64,000 nt of DNA, taken from positions 62,001 through 126,000 of the forward strand of contig JASANG010002583.1 of assembly GCA_030248215.1 (NCBI GenBank), given 5' to 3'. Made by a program: the position numbers and the translations under genes. The notes beneath the pieces are model-generated. The model did no database searches. It saw only the letters and a program-made list of their open reading frames with translations, and was not told where the DNA came from. The stretch is from Enoplolaimus lenunculus (Eukaryota > Nematoda > Enoplea > Enoplida > Thoracostomopsidae). This document shows, piece after piece, positions 45,301-54,400 of the stretch (positions are counted from its first letter, which is position 1; every line of letters starts with the position of its first letter).

Positions 45301-46962
45301 AAAGAGAAAGTGCCTTTTTAAAACCTCATTCATGCAAGTAGTATATCTTTTACTGAAATTACGTTGTTTGTTAACAAATCAGGACTTTTGTTCACAGCAC
45401 TATAAACTTTATTAACATACGTACGACAAGCTGATACCAAAACTGTTCTTTACGTGTGAAGCCGTGGCTGGATTGAAATCCTGAAACTACTTCAAAGGAA
45501 TATTAGCGGCAGGCTAAATTTCAAATAATGATAAGCAAATTTATACTGCACGTATAATGAAAAAAATTAGTTGTATGTCCTGGATAAATGCCCTCTGGGC
45601 GTGGAAAGTGTACAGAGTACATAAAGTATTAAATTAATGCAATATCTTGGAACGCGGTTGTGTAATTTTATTTTACATTAATGTTGTAGCTGTTCATGGT
45701 TGTGTCTACTATACTGGAACGGCACACTGAACTAGCTGCATCAAAACTAGACATGGACAGAGTAAGTTTACTGTGTCAAAATATAAATAAACACCCTTTA
45801 TTGTACTCTATTACGTCATAATCAAAGATCAACCGGATATCTGGTTACGGTTTAATATCCGGCAAAATTCACTATCCGATTCCGGTATCCGGTAAAATTA
45901 GTATCCGGTCGATCCCTGGTCATAATGTGTCTGTTTCAATGCACATATAGCGGTTAATGAATTCAAATTATTATGTAGTATATAATGTTTTGACAAAAAG
46001 TGATAGTTTCTTAGAAATACATAGTATTATATTCCTTTCGAATTGACTACGTAAATAAACTCAAGGTTGTGGAACTTAGTATAATGCGCTTAGGCATGGC
46101 TTGGTCATTTCAAATGTCTGGTGTCTGTATCACTATACAGTATTCGTATAAGTGCATTGCATACACTGTAGCATTCGCGTTTTTTTCAGATTATTCGAGA
46201 CGCTTTTGGAATGTATTGTAGCGACAACAATATGGCTTGTGATAGCTGTATGGATTCGTTTTACGAGTTACCACAATCAACAAAGAACGGGACTGCGTCA
46301 TATCTGGCTAAGGTATGCTAATTGCGGGGTTTTGCCAGTAGTTTCTCAAGAAAAATTCGGAAAATAAGTTTCTACAGTGATGGTAAAAAGGTACTGTTTA
46401 CCAGGGTTCCATCGGAATTCCGATTCCGGCTAAAATTCTGGCAAAATTTGACTTCCGATTTCGATTCCGGCTGACTGCTGTTCCGATGCCGGAATTCTGA
46501 TTTTTCGGTTATGAGTTTTTAAGATGATTGAAATTAGATTTTGTTTGTTTCGTTTTGTTTCGTTAATTTGCAATTATTCAGTTGGTTTTTTCTTAGTAAA
46601 TATTCCGAGTTGTTACGTGTATTCCGTCAGCTGTATACACAATTTTTACTGAAACTGTGAACAGTTACGGAAACAGGCATACTGCAACAAAAGTTAAGTC
46701 ATACATCTTTAACTTTTTAATAGAATTACTAAAACGTGATTCCGATTCCGCTTCCGGCAAAATCTAGTTCGGGTTGGAACCCTGTTGTTTACCATTTTGT
46801 AAACGCGATTGCTGCTGCGTTAGCAAGTTTCAGAACAGGAACACATCAGTTTAGAGTATGCTAAACATAAACGTATCTGTTTACATTATATTTTAGGCCG
46901 TTGTACATGTGTTACTTGATACCACCGAAAGTGCTGGATCACAACCCTGCAAAGTATCATAG
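14961..46962 (+). CDS. PHKB: Phosphorylase b kinase regulatory subunit beta, complete gene
   Basis: Regulatory subunit of the (alpha-beta-gamma-delta)4 phosphorylase kinase, which activates glycogen phosphorylase. Exons: 14961-15068, 22624-22741, 23653-23888, 24233-24340, 25000-25080, 25804-25919, 30388-30547, 30887-31011, 31200-31330, 31730-31807, 32855-33019, 33329-33426, 34271-34501, 35112-35216, 37297-37470 or 39793-39966, 41358-41534, 41902-42037, 42307-42364, 43173-43263, 43584-43786, 44162-44299, 44750-44879, 45180-45284, 45690-45761, 46190-46312, 46897-46962. The phases chain without a break to 3333 nt, 1110 residues plus stop; human is about 1093. Beta-specific stretches include [35 protein letters not shown] and GVFGHEEQV, which separate it from alpha. 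The start codon has an in-frame TGA 12 nt upstream. The C-terminus ends CKVS, a CaaX-like prenylation box in the place of mammalian CLIS. The 7.6 kb first intron and intron 6 are filled with repeats. Confidence 0.95.
15503..15543. repeat. Short tandem duplication, 20-bp unit x2
   Basis: The unit TAATGCAGGAGGTAGAGGAG occurs about twice in direct tandem in PHKB intron 1. Confidence 0.7.
16205..16520. mobile_element. GC-rich MITE-like repeat, GGCCCCGG/CCGGGGCC motifs
   Basis: Left part has repeated CCGGGGCCAGAAAGTGC, right part TTCGGGCCCGGCCCTAGC, around an AT-rich centre, giving an inverted-repeat layout. Related GGCCCCGG motifs recur at 16800-16850 and in the tandem array at 22.9 kb. Ends and target duplication are unclear. 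Confidence 0.4.
17404..17561. repeat. Tandem pair of about 80-bp AT-rich units
   Basis: AGTTAGCTAATAGC...GCATATTAGC...CCTAAATT and AGTTAGCTAACAGC...GCATATTAGC...CCTAAATT are adjacent diverged copies, each ending in AAATTATTTCAC. A related inverted stretch is at about 850-970. Confidence 0.6.
17986..18809 (+). mobile_element. B element (copy B3) with 6-bp target duplication
   Basis: 824 bp, termini CTGGCTTCTCCACAGC and GCTGTGGAGAAGCCAG. Flanked by direct repeats AGGATG (17980-17985 and 18810-18815). It is the best-delimited copy of this family and lies in PHKB intron 1. The right subterminal zone contains a duplicated CCCCAGATCATCTGGGG block, itself palindromic. Confidence 0.85.
19878..20250. 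mobile_element. hAT-like MITE, CAGGGATGGGAGTCT family
   Basis: Starts CAGGGATGGGAGTCTTAG and ends CACCGTCCATCCCTG, with GTCTCGGTATT inside. Related to the remnants at 487 and 35888. No clear target duplication was found, so it is probably old. Confidence 0.55.
21270..21540. mobile_element. ATCGGCATCGG repeat, hAT-like, diverged
   Basis: Repeated ATCGGCATCGC/ATCGGTACCAGC motifs ending in AATATCGGCACATCGCTA. Its interior (AATGATGTAA...GCATGGTGTTCTA) matches the repeat at 59350-59745 and segment C. Confidence 0.5.
21889..22290. mobile_element. hAT MITE, CAGGGTGCAATCGG family
   Basis: Starts CAGGGTGCAATCGGAATTCC and ends TTCCGCTTTGCACCCTG. Perfect 8-bp target duplication TATTCAGC (21881-21888 and 22291-22298). 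ATTCCGATTCCG motifs are repeated near both ends. In PHKB intron 1. Confidence 0.9.
22380..22571. mobile_element. Short hAT MITE related to the 21889 family
   Basis: Starts CAAGGTGCAAAGCGAG and ends AATTCCGGTTGCACCCTG. Flanks ATTACAAG and ATTATACG are an imperfect target duplication. It lies 52 bp before PHKB exon 2. Confidence 0.6.
22863..23296. repeat. Tandem array, about six 73-bp units
   Basis: The CAATAAAT register recurs at 22870, 22944, 23017, 23090, 23163 and 23236, a 73-bp period. The unit contains CTACGTCCGGGCACGGCC and TTGTTGGAGGTTATGGC. Units are almost identical except the first and last. Located in PHKB intron 2. The GGCCCCGG content suggests growth from a transposon end. Confidence 0.9.
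24578..24637. repeat. Tandem 20-bp repeat x3
   Basis: CCGGTTGCGAACCGGCCACC is repeated three times with no change in PHKB intron 4; each unit is nearly palindromic around TTGCGAA. Confidence 0.85.
25137..25608. mobile_element. hAT MITE, CAGGGTGCGACCGGATAT family
   Basis: Starts CAGGGTGCGACCGGATATCC and ends GTCCAGTCGCACCCTG. Perfect 8-bp target duplication CCAGTGTT (25129-25136 and 25609-25616). ATCCGGTTCCGGTATC motifs near both ends. In PHKB intron 5. Confidence 0.92.
26444..26510. repeat. Imperfect TTG/TCG microsatellite at the LINE 3' side
   Basis: Runs of TTG and TCG followed by CCGTCCGTCCGTCCG. It adjoins the end of the antisense LINE and resembles the tract at 30243-30370 on its other side. 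Confidence 0.75.
26510..30242 (-). mobile_element. Decayed non-LTR retrotransposon (LINE) with 2A-like motif and zinc-finger tail
   Basis: Antisense to PHKB inside intron 6. In element order: a basic N-terminal region with DVEPNPGP (about 29940-29963), an AP-like endonuclease beginning [11 protein letters not shown] and holding GGDFNSNVG (about 29370) and SDHRP (about 29080), and a reverse transcriptase with [22 protein letters not shown] and [13 protein letters not shown] (frame 27473-29263). Then comes HVLRMPNDR and a tail of one C2H2 ([10 protein letters not shown]...HQRRTH) and three C2HC-like fingers (frame 26554-27501). The reading frame changes at least twice in the endonuclease. The stretch that should hold the catalytic F/YADD after the CATSP motif is missing, so it is dead. 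Endonuclease type and frame layout place it among APE-type LINEs; the clade is undecided. Confidence 0.9.
29940..29963 (-). other. 2A-like ribosome-skipping motif in the LINE
   Basis: The codons read D-V-E-P-N-P-G-P, matching the D(V/I)ExNPGP consensus of 2A peptides, about 100 residues into the reading frame starting at 30242. It lies just before a lysine/arginine-rich stretch and the endonuclease. 2A-like motifs at LINE N-termini are known from trypanosome and sea urchin elements; activity here is untested. Confidence 0.85.
30243..30370. repeat. TTG microsatellite at the LINE 5' side
   Basis: About 128 bp of TTG with TCG, GCTG and TTA interruptions. It ends only 17 bp before PHKB exon 7 at 30388, so it effectively forms the upstream part of that acceptor region. 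Confidence 0.9.
32408..32806 (+). mobile_element. hAT MITE, older subfamily
   Basis: Starts CAGGGTGCAACCGGACTT and ends TTTCGGTTGCATCCTG. No convincing target duplication. The end is 48 bp before PHKB exon 11. Confidence 0.82.
33730..34119 (-). mobile_element. hAT MITE, older subfamily
   Basis: Starts CAGCGTGCAACCGGAATTTC and ends AATTCCGCTTGCACCCTG. The imperfect duplication ACACTAGA / ATACTAAA fits an old insertion. In PHKB intron 12, 151 bp before exon 13. Confidence 0.82.
34728..34911. mobile_element. Remnant of the TTAA-type element seen at 39158
   Basis: AATTCGCGCATGTGAACGCA at the left and GTACGTGTGAATAGAGCT at the right, followed by TTAA, resemble the termini of the 39158-39443 element. 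In PHKB intron 13. Confidence 0.45.
36096..36473 (-). mobile_element. hAT MITE, young subfamily
   Basis: Starts CAGGGTGCATGCGGAATTCC and ends AATTCCGGTTGCACCCTG. Target duplication TCCTTGTT / TCTTTGTT with one mismatch. In the PHKB intron before exon 15a. Confidence 0.9.
37297..37470 (+). CDS. PHKB: PHKB alternative exon 15a
   Basis: 174 nt, phase 0 at both ends, acceptor TTATAG and donor GTGAGA. Encodes 58 residues including [13 protein letters not shown] and RVRVGRLQ, which align with human PHKB WKMHGRP, VLIRE and VHVDRLQ. It is the same length, phase and alignment position as the exon at 39793-39966, so a transcript is expected to use one or the other; including both would duplicate a conserved block. 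Confidence 0.9.
38770..38870. repeat. Tandem pair of about 52-bp units
   Basis: AGCGGCTGATATTCCACAG and AGCGGTTGATATTCCACAG start two adjacent copies, each followed by TAGGTTTT and CTTGT. Located between PHKB exons 15a and 15b. Confidence 0.7.
39158..39443. mobile_element. MITE with TTAA target duplication
   Basis: Inverted termini AGCCCAATTCACACG and TGTGTGAATAGGGCT flanked by TTAA on both sides (39154-39157 and 39444-39447). GCAAGTTTTTGC-like motifs are repeated inside. TTAA duplications are typical of piggyBac and Kolobok groups; neither is decided. It lies 350 bp before PHKB exon 15b. Confidence 0.75.
39793..39966 (+). CDS. PHKB: PHKB alternative exon 15b (mutually exclusive candidate)
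   Basis: 174 nt, phase 0 at both ends, acceptor TTCTGCAG and donor GTATGT. Encodes 58 residues with [20 protein letters not shown] and RVRTGRIQ. About 19 of 58 positions are identical to exon 15a without gaps, and identical residues fall at PHKB-conserved positions. Open frame, intact splice sites and selective conservation argue that it is used, not a relic. Tissue-specific use is a guess. Confidence 0.85.
40854..41280. mobile_element. hAT MITE, CAGGGTGCGACCGGATAT family
   Basis: Starts CAGGGTGCGACCGGATAT, right end degraded (GGATTCGGTCACTATTAG). Perfect 8-bp target duplication GTGTTACC (40846-40853 and 41281-41288). It ends 77 bp before PHKB exon 16. Confidence 0.85.
42405..42640. repeat. 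Diverged tandem duplication inside the PHKB intron after exon 18
   Basis: GTCATCGAAATTTTAGCAAT begins both units (about 42410 and 42532), and GTCATTAGCGTTAA / GCCATTAGCGTTAA recur at the same offset. The unit is about 122 bp. Confidence 0.7.
42772..43028 (+). other. Unexplained 80-codon open stretch in a PHKB intron
   Basis: One frame runs open from about 42772 to a stop near 43030 and reads [18 protein letters not shown], then [18 protein letters not shown], then [12 protein letters not shown]. Composition looks protein-like, but I recognise no family. PHKB phases on either side (exon 18 to exon 19) are already satisfied without it. It may be a relic exon, a transposon piece or chance. Confidence 0.25.
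45823..45918. mobile_element. Very short hAT MITE, ATCAACCGGATAT termini
   Basis: 96 bp from CAAAGATCAACCGGATATC to ATCCGGTCGATCCCTG. Perfect 8-bp target duplication GTCATAAT (45815-45822 and 45919-45926). In a PHKB intron. Confidence 0.88.
46402..46784. mobile_element. hAT MITE, CAGGGTTCCATCGG family
   Basis: Starts CAGGGTTCCATCGGAATTCC and ends TTCGGGTTGGAACCCTG. Near-perfect target duplication CTGTTTAC / TTGTTTAC. In the last PHKB intron. The remnant at 13159 belongs to the same family. Confidence 0.87.
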
Positions 46963-47136
46963 AAGCCGTGCCAAAATTAATATTCGTTTTGCATTGGAAG
47001 TTTAGTAGACTGCACAAAGACAATAGTATTCTAGTCCAACAGTGTATTTGACTCAGCTTTTCTTTTTATTTTGTATAGTATTATACTTTGCATTCAAAAA
47101 GCTTACTCTTTTCTGTAATTGTCGTGGGTAGTACAG

Positions 47137-47142
47137 AATAAA
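47137..47142 (+). terminator. Probable PHKB polyadenylation signal AATAAA
   Basis: Canonical AATAAA 175 bp after the PHKB stop codon, in the expected orientation. No other evidence for the cleavage site. Confidence 0.5.
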
Positions 47143-49017
47143 AAGTTAAAACTGAAACACAATCTTGCAAAACTCGCAACTTTGTTGCATGACTATTGTG
47201 GCAGTTATTGCAATTAGTGATGGGCATCGGATATTTTTTTATTATCCGGATATCTGGCATTTCTTGCCGGATATTTATTCGGATATCTGAAATCAAATTT
47301 TCTATTTCGGATATCCGAAACTCGATTTTGCGTTTTTTGGGTTTTCGGAACCTCAATTTTTGTTTCGTAGGCATTTTGGTTTAAGTTGTTGCTCGAAGGG
47401 AACCCTGACCCACGACTTGATTGTTATGAACGTAGAACATGCAATTCTAAAAATAGTTATGTATTATGCAACTCCTTCAATAGTGTTGGGTATTCGTTTT
47501 GCAAAAATTGCTACTTACTAATAAATACTTGCGTTGGCCACCTGAAATTGAGTTGATTTGGTTTGTCTCCGGCTGATTTAAACCACTTCAACAGAGATTC
47601 TATCGCATGTCACCTTTACCTCGAACTATATAAGTCGTTTTACGTTCCGAGAAGAACACGCCGATGCATTTCTAACACTTTAAATCCCTATTATACTATT
47701 CTGTGTTTGGTAGCGTTGCGATCACTCGCAATATTCGTTTGGCCCATGTCCAAAAATACCGACATGTTGATACGACGTCAAAGTTAAAATTCGGGCTCCT
47801 ATATCGGGTCAACACACAAAACTCGAATGTCATATGACATTTGCTTACAAACCACCGCTCTCAAATGTTCAACGTGTACTAGAGTTTGTATGTCACGTTA
47901 TACTGTGGGACATTTAAGCGAATATCATTTGATATTCCAAAATTTCAACGAATATATACCATGTGATATTCAGAGGGACAGTGTAATCTTTGGGTGCTGA
48001 TAAATGAATGGAAAGTCGAACGGCAGCTTACAACCATAGCTTCATAATTCAAAAATTCAAATTTCACATTCTAGTATCATGATATACAACAGGACAATTT
48101 GGGTAAGTATGTTAGTTACGTCAAGCATGCAGGCATTTGAAAATATATGATATTCGCAGACAACCTCGAATATCATATGATATTGAAGAAGAAAACGTGA
48201 CCTAACATGATGATAGCAGACAAATACGAATTTCTGAATACGATATTGGTCTACTAGCAGACAAAATGTTGCCCAATAAGTGTAATAGGGACAAAACGTG
48301 TCCCAAGCTCTATTGCCGAGAAGTGTGCTGTACTATATATTATAATCCATCTATTAAAGCTGAAATGCCCCACATACATATTTTATGCACAGTTTCAGCT
48401 CTTTAGTGTGTACACATGCGTGATATAAAAACATGAGTATGCAAATGAGAATAAGTGTAGTCTTCAAGTTACGCAACAAGTGTCTGCGAATAATAAGTAG
48501 GATTTTTATACCACTAAAACCTTCAAAATATTTTTCATTGCTGTCTTCAACATTGAATTGTTAGTTAGAAGCTGATTATCGTAGGCATGTTAAATTTGAT
48601 AATCATCAATGCCATTGAAGTTTCATAGCAGTTTTCTCGTTGTTTCTTTAGAATGATTGCATGCTGTATATATTTTGAACATTTTTTGACAACGTAAGTT
48701 TACGTTCTATAACGCTTATTACGAAAAAAGCAGAAATTTTGCAGCACATCGACTAGTGTTTTTATGTGTTTTAGTTAATGTTCTCATTGACAACTTAAGG
48801 TTACTGCGTTCTGAATCGTTTGCAAGATAAGGCTTAAATTTATTGTAAATATCTTTGTGTTAATAAGACAGATTGTCTTTCAATGAGCTCTGTTTTAAAT
48901 TTTGAAGAGCGGGGTGTAACCATATCCGTTTCTGGTAGAAATCGGTATCCGCTTCCGTTATAGAGATACCAGAAATTGTGTATTTTTAATGCTCAAAATT
49001 AGTTATAACCGGGGTAT

Positions 49018-49473
49018 AATGCGTAGTCCACTTTATCGTGTGCCCCGTGTGTGGATTTTGGCGACGCTTATTCCCAACTCGAGTTTGGAAAAACCTCGGC
49101 AAAAGGAAATTGAGTTTCAAAAATGTTTCAATTTCCTTCGTCTGTCGATTTTCGAAAATCGAATGGTAAATTGATTAGATCAATTTGGATTCAGTTCCCT
49201 TTTACTATTTAAATTGTCTTATCAATTTACCATTTGATTTTGAAAAACTGTTTCAATTTCCCACTGTCATGTATTTTTATTTCGGTAGTAGTATATTGAC
49301 AACCGAAAACTGAATTCCAATTCCATGTACGTATTATAAAATGTTTCAATTTACCACTTGATCAAGTTTTGTTTCTTCAGTTTCCCTTTGCTAAGGTGTT
49401 TCCAAACTCGAGTTGGAAATAGGCGTCGCCAAAATCCACACACGGGGCACACGATAAAGTGGACGACGCATAA
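49018..49473. mobile_element. Element with long (about 75 bp) terminal inverted repeats
   Basis: Left arm 49018-49092 and right arm 49392-49473 are near-perfect reverse complements, running from ATGCGTAGTCCACTTTATCG through GTGTGGATTTTGGCGACGC to CTCGAGTTTGGAAA. The loop repeats GTTTCAATTTCC/ACC. It splits a CCGTTTCC repeat. A target duplication is unclear. Long termini fit a MULE or foldback element; superfamily unassigned. Confidence 0.75.
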
Positions 49474-51455
49474 CAGTATGTATATCCGTTTCCATTACCG
49501 GTAAAAATCGGGTCCATTTCCGTTTCAGCGAGAAATACCGGAAGTTCGGTTAGTTTTTAGTTTCAATCCGGTTATTTCGGTAGTGAAATTTTCCTGTTTA
49601 GCGATACGAAACGTGTTTTATTTTCTTCAATACATTTAATGCATGCAAAAGATATAAAATCACACAAAGTAGCAAAATTGTAGATTGATATATACTCAGA
49701 TTTACATAAAAATAAGGGCGAATTCATTGATAAGGGCCATAACAGTGTATAAACATATTCCCAAACCTAAGCCAAAGCCTCAGCGTAAGAATACACTAAA
49801 AATTACTGAAAAGGTTAAGCTTAGATACCGCGAAAAATGGTACGGCCCTCATCTGTAAATGGGTCTAAAAGTATACAGTTGAACAACAAATCAAAACAAA
49901 CCTTTAGGCGCAAGTTGCGAAAGACAATTTCAGCGTGTATATATAGTTCAAGGTGAACGCATACGCAGCTCCTCTTGGTCAGAATGTTGAACATTTACTT
50001 ATTTTGTTGCTTATTCGAGAAGTCCAATTACTCATAGTACCAGCTTATCGTGGACAATTACATCGATGTCAGACAACCTTGCGAATAAGTTTGTGTAGCA
50101 TTCTTATACTAAAATTGTACGTGACGAATAATTTTAACCTTGTGACGGGATTAGGGGTCCCCCACCCACATCTCTCCGCAGCCCCACGGGAATCCCCATC
50201 CCAGTGACATTTTTGACAAAATTCATAAAAATGATGATAAAATACAAAAAGTCTACGCTTGCTCAGAAATCGTATTCGATACATTTTCTGATACTGAAGA
50301 CTGATGGTCCACATTGTATAAAACTTAATCATCAAAATGTTATGTACGCCGGTTTGGTAAATGAAAACGCCGCTGTTGCACACAAAATACGAGAAAAGTG
50401 CTAAACTGATGTAACAAATCCCGTAACAGATGTTAAAGTTAACCGCATAACATTTGGAATGTTTACGGTTTACACTTTTATATAATAAGTTATTAACAAC
50501 ATATTAACAATATCACTTTGTTATGTACTTTAAATCATAATAAATATGAATAGTTACGTACACTATAGCCCAACAGATTACAGGTTAGTTATTACAACCT
50601 GCACTTAAATTGTTCACGCCTTACAACATTTCAAAACCGAGACTATAAAAAAAGCATGATTTCATTTCAAATTTCTGTTAATCAACTATACGCTTTTACG
50701 CACTGGTTCGGTTTACAAATAGCCAAATTTAATGAGGTTAGGAATTCGTTTTAAAATTGCATTTGAGGAGATTGCGATTTTTTAAACGATTTGGGATTTA
50801 CGTCGCAATTAATTCAGCAACAAAGCGTTTCAGTGTTATTAATTCCCAACACTTTAAAATTCGACCTAAGATTAAACTTGGTACCATGAACAGGTATGCG
50901 ACATATTAATGCATAAAACGCGTCCACATGATAGTTCTAACACATATGCCAATGTAAAGTGAAACAAACGTAAATAAGGCCCCAAAATAAAAGTGAATCA
51001 ATCCACATTGAAAACAAAGCGTAGCTCGAACACTAATTCAATTGACATTGTCTTACTCGATTTAATTTGTGCATAGTCAGAGTTTCCATGTGAATCGAAA
51101 TACGTAAAAACAAATTGAATATGCATAGATTAAAGCGACGTCGAGCCAAAATTGCACATAGGCACTCATGCATACTTATATACATAACAAAATATTACTT
51201 TCTAAACTGCATACAACACTGGCATTGCAGTAATACAACGTCTGAGCCAGAAACAAGTCGAATTGTTGTTATGCACCAAAACGATTTCGTGAAAATATGC
51301 AATCCACAGTCTTGCCTCCGCTATTTCATAATAATATGTCACCAAATCATCCACGTCATTCATTCAATTAAAAATCTTGTCCATTGTAAAATTTCATATG
51401 TCATATTACAAAAACACAGCTCAAAAGAACTTTTCACACGGCATACCGTTATCAC

Positions 51456-54400
51456 TCATACTGCAGATTCGGAACGTTCCATAGTATCAACACTGTTTAA
51501 AGTATGTTCGGTTTTAACGCTACTTTTGTCAGCAACAATATTGTTATTGGGATCATTAGCAGCGGATTTTTCACCAAGTGTCTTGTTAAGCGACGGTTCT
51601 GTTACTTGTAATACACCAAGCGTAGCCCCAGTGTTTTCTAAATATATTCGATTATCCAATGCAGTTGGAAAGTTTGTTAAAGCTGGACTTCGATTATGAT
51701 TATTAAAGTGTTTTTGTGATAACGCGGTACTCGATTGCTTGTCACTTCCCGTTTTTGAATTTAATTGTTCGTCTTTGTAAACGACTGCTGGTCTCCCATA
51801 ATCCACTTGTTCACCTTCGATAATGCGGGCGTTTAATGGAAGAGTTGACGTTGTAGAAAAACTGGAAGCTCGTGCAGTAACCAATTGTGGCGCTGTGTTA
51901 ACGTACTTAACGTACGTCGAATCATTTCCTAGAATAATTTTAATCAACAATAGCTATGTGTTTACAGAATGTCATGCAGGTATTCACTGCGAACTAATGC
52001 TAAAATGATTTTTCACAGCAATTAATTTAAATGCAGCATATCGCGGCCATTGTCAATAGCTGTGGACAATCTCAACCGATAATGTTATCAAAAATGTTTT
52101 GACTTGACGGACAGAATCAAGTGCGCAGTGACCGGCTTTCTGTGTACAGCATCTGCGTTCAAAGTTACATAACGTTTAAATTTTCCTATACTCGCGACTT
52201 TTGGTGGTTTAGACACGCGATTGCAAGCGCAGTAGTTATGGTCGCAATAGTGAACCCTGACATTTCAAACTGCGTTTACAAGAAACAAGTGTGATCAATC
52301 CAAATAAGAGTTGCGGTATGAAACACATCAGCAAAATTGCCTCCGCGTTTTTTTTAGTTTCCATCGGCAGTTTACACAGTCACGGACACAGAATTATGTA
52401 CAGTTGTAGCGATTGCGTCTGAAACTGCAAGTTTGATTGCGACTGATTTGAACAATAATTCTCAATAAATTACTATGACCATAACCGCGACCGCAGTTGC
52501 GATTGCTTAGTATAATTTTTCAATCGATTGTAAACCCCCGGTAACAACGATGACATTAAACGCGACTGCAAAATCAGCTCTGTGTACGCGAAAGATCGTG
52601 ACTAAGAAATTCAAACGCCAAACTGACCATTACTGTAGTTTTTAGTTATTAAAACGAACCGTTTTGTAATTTCAATATAGATACAATAACATGTACATGC
52701 CTTGAGAAGTTAATATCTGCGTATAATTGCACGACGGAACATCTGTGTCACCAACTGTGGATAAATGGTGTTGCTCACTTGCGCACGATATTGGAGAATA
52801 AGCAACAGTTGTGCTGGCAGTATGTTCCGAGACGCCAGGGGAACAAGCACTAGCATTAGGAATGAGATAATTGTCATCATCGGATACTTTGGTGGACACA
52901 GCTAAACATGAACAGTAAAGTGATATTAATATCTAAATTTCTGATAGAATCCCTCGGTAGCGTCAGTATTATATTCGCATGTCTATACAGTAACTTTCCT
53001 AAAAAGAAAAACATCAAAAATTTTACTTAAATTATTATTAATAGTTTGTTGTTGATGAACGTTGAATACAAAAGACACTTTGCTCAGATATGCAAAAAAA
53101 TTCGGTTTTCATAAATTTATATTAAAGCATACACCGTAGTACTAATACATTCCTTAAAACAGTTTTAACCAGCATACCGGATGTCGTAGGTTGCTTTAAC
53201 GGTTCTGGTAAATATCGACGTGACCCTGTTGTGCTGTTTGATTTAGCTCGATGACGCTTTTGGTTCGAGCACTGCGCAAGTTGACCAGTTATCTGTATAA
53301 AAAACCCACATTATATGTCACTTAAAATTTGCATGTGCTAGACTGTGGCTATTTACACAAAAGCAAAACGAATATTATTATCAATAAATGCGTGGCGTTT
53401 CGTATAATTAAAAGAAACAGCCCATTACCCGAAATTCAACGGCAGCATCTGTCGGAGCATCATCAGCGATCGTAGAGCTTGATGGAAGTCCCAACCCCCG
53501 ATGCTCAAAGTGCTCAAAATATTTCTCTGCACCGAGCCACTTTCTATCACGTTTACTCACACTTCCAGTAACACCGTCGCCTAAAATTTAGAACATTAAA
53601 TGTATGTATGTGCTCCAAGATGTGAACTCAATACATTCACAGCCTTAATACTGTTAACAAAAAGTCTTAACCATTCGATGTCTGCACAGTTTACTTCAAT
53701 TTCAACAACAAATAGAGGTGTACTGATACAAGATAGTAGCTAATTCACTAACACACAATATACCAGGTGGTTTATACGAAATGAAACAAAGTTTAACTGC
53801 TTGTAATGGTTACTCGCGAAGGACACAAGACTTAGACGCACAGAATCGTTATTCTAAGTGGTGAAAATGTTTCAAAAGCTGGAACAAGAAAATATTCCTC
53901 ACATAGAATTGCTAAGCGGTTGAAAAACCTTTCTCTAAGGAGGTAGCGAAAAAACGCTCTTCCGTATTTATTTACGACACTCAGAACACTTCAAATTAAG
54001 GTACGTATAGCGTGCCATTCGACTTGAATCTGACTACTTACAGTTCGTTGCCCCTCCGCATTGTGCATTGATCTCTTCCCCATCATCGATGCCCCAGAAG
54101 TGAGGATCTTCCAGTGTTAGCTGCGACATTGTAACAGCATCTTGGTCTGGTTCAAGCGCTGTAGAGCAACAGATTGAAGTTGTATTTGCTGACGTTTCAT
54201 GGTCGTGTGGAAGTGTTGTATCGGCACCACAACAACTGTTGCTGCTATTTCCACCTTTCATTGCGTCACTTAGGTTAACGTCTTTCGACGTCTGTACAGG
54301 CGTGGGCAGCGAAACACGGCCAATGCCAAATGTAGGCAAACGACGCGTTGTATCGTTCTACGAATAAGAAAGAAACAAAAATATTAAACTAATAACAATA

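Larger units (their letters stand above)
46963..51455. other. Convergent intergenic region, repeats only
   Basis: Lies between the 3' ends of PHKB and EGFR. No conserved coding frame recognised. It contains a GGATATCCGG-type remnant (about 47220-47330), a zone of repeated ATATCATATGATATTC-like palindromes (47830-48260), a CCGTTTCC/ACCGGTAAAAATCGG repeat (48905-49560) interrupted by the element at 49018-49473, and otherwise unassigned AT-rich DNA. Parts next to each gene should be their 3' untranslated regions. Confidence 0.6.

Noticed and set aside
49953-50404. Two modest plus-strand frames in the convergent intergenic region
   Set aside because: No conserved motif, no splice logic linking them, and composition like surrounding AT-rich DNA.
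51115-51699. 194-codon plus-strand open frame at the EGFR 3' end
   Set aside because: It lies antisense to the EGFR last exon and downstream flank and has no recognisable motif, while the minus frame continues the receptor tail in phase.
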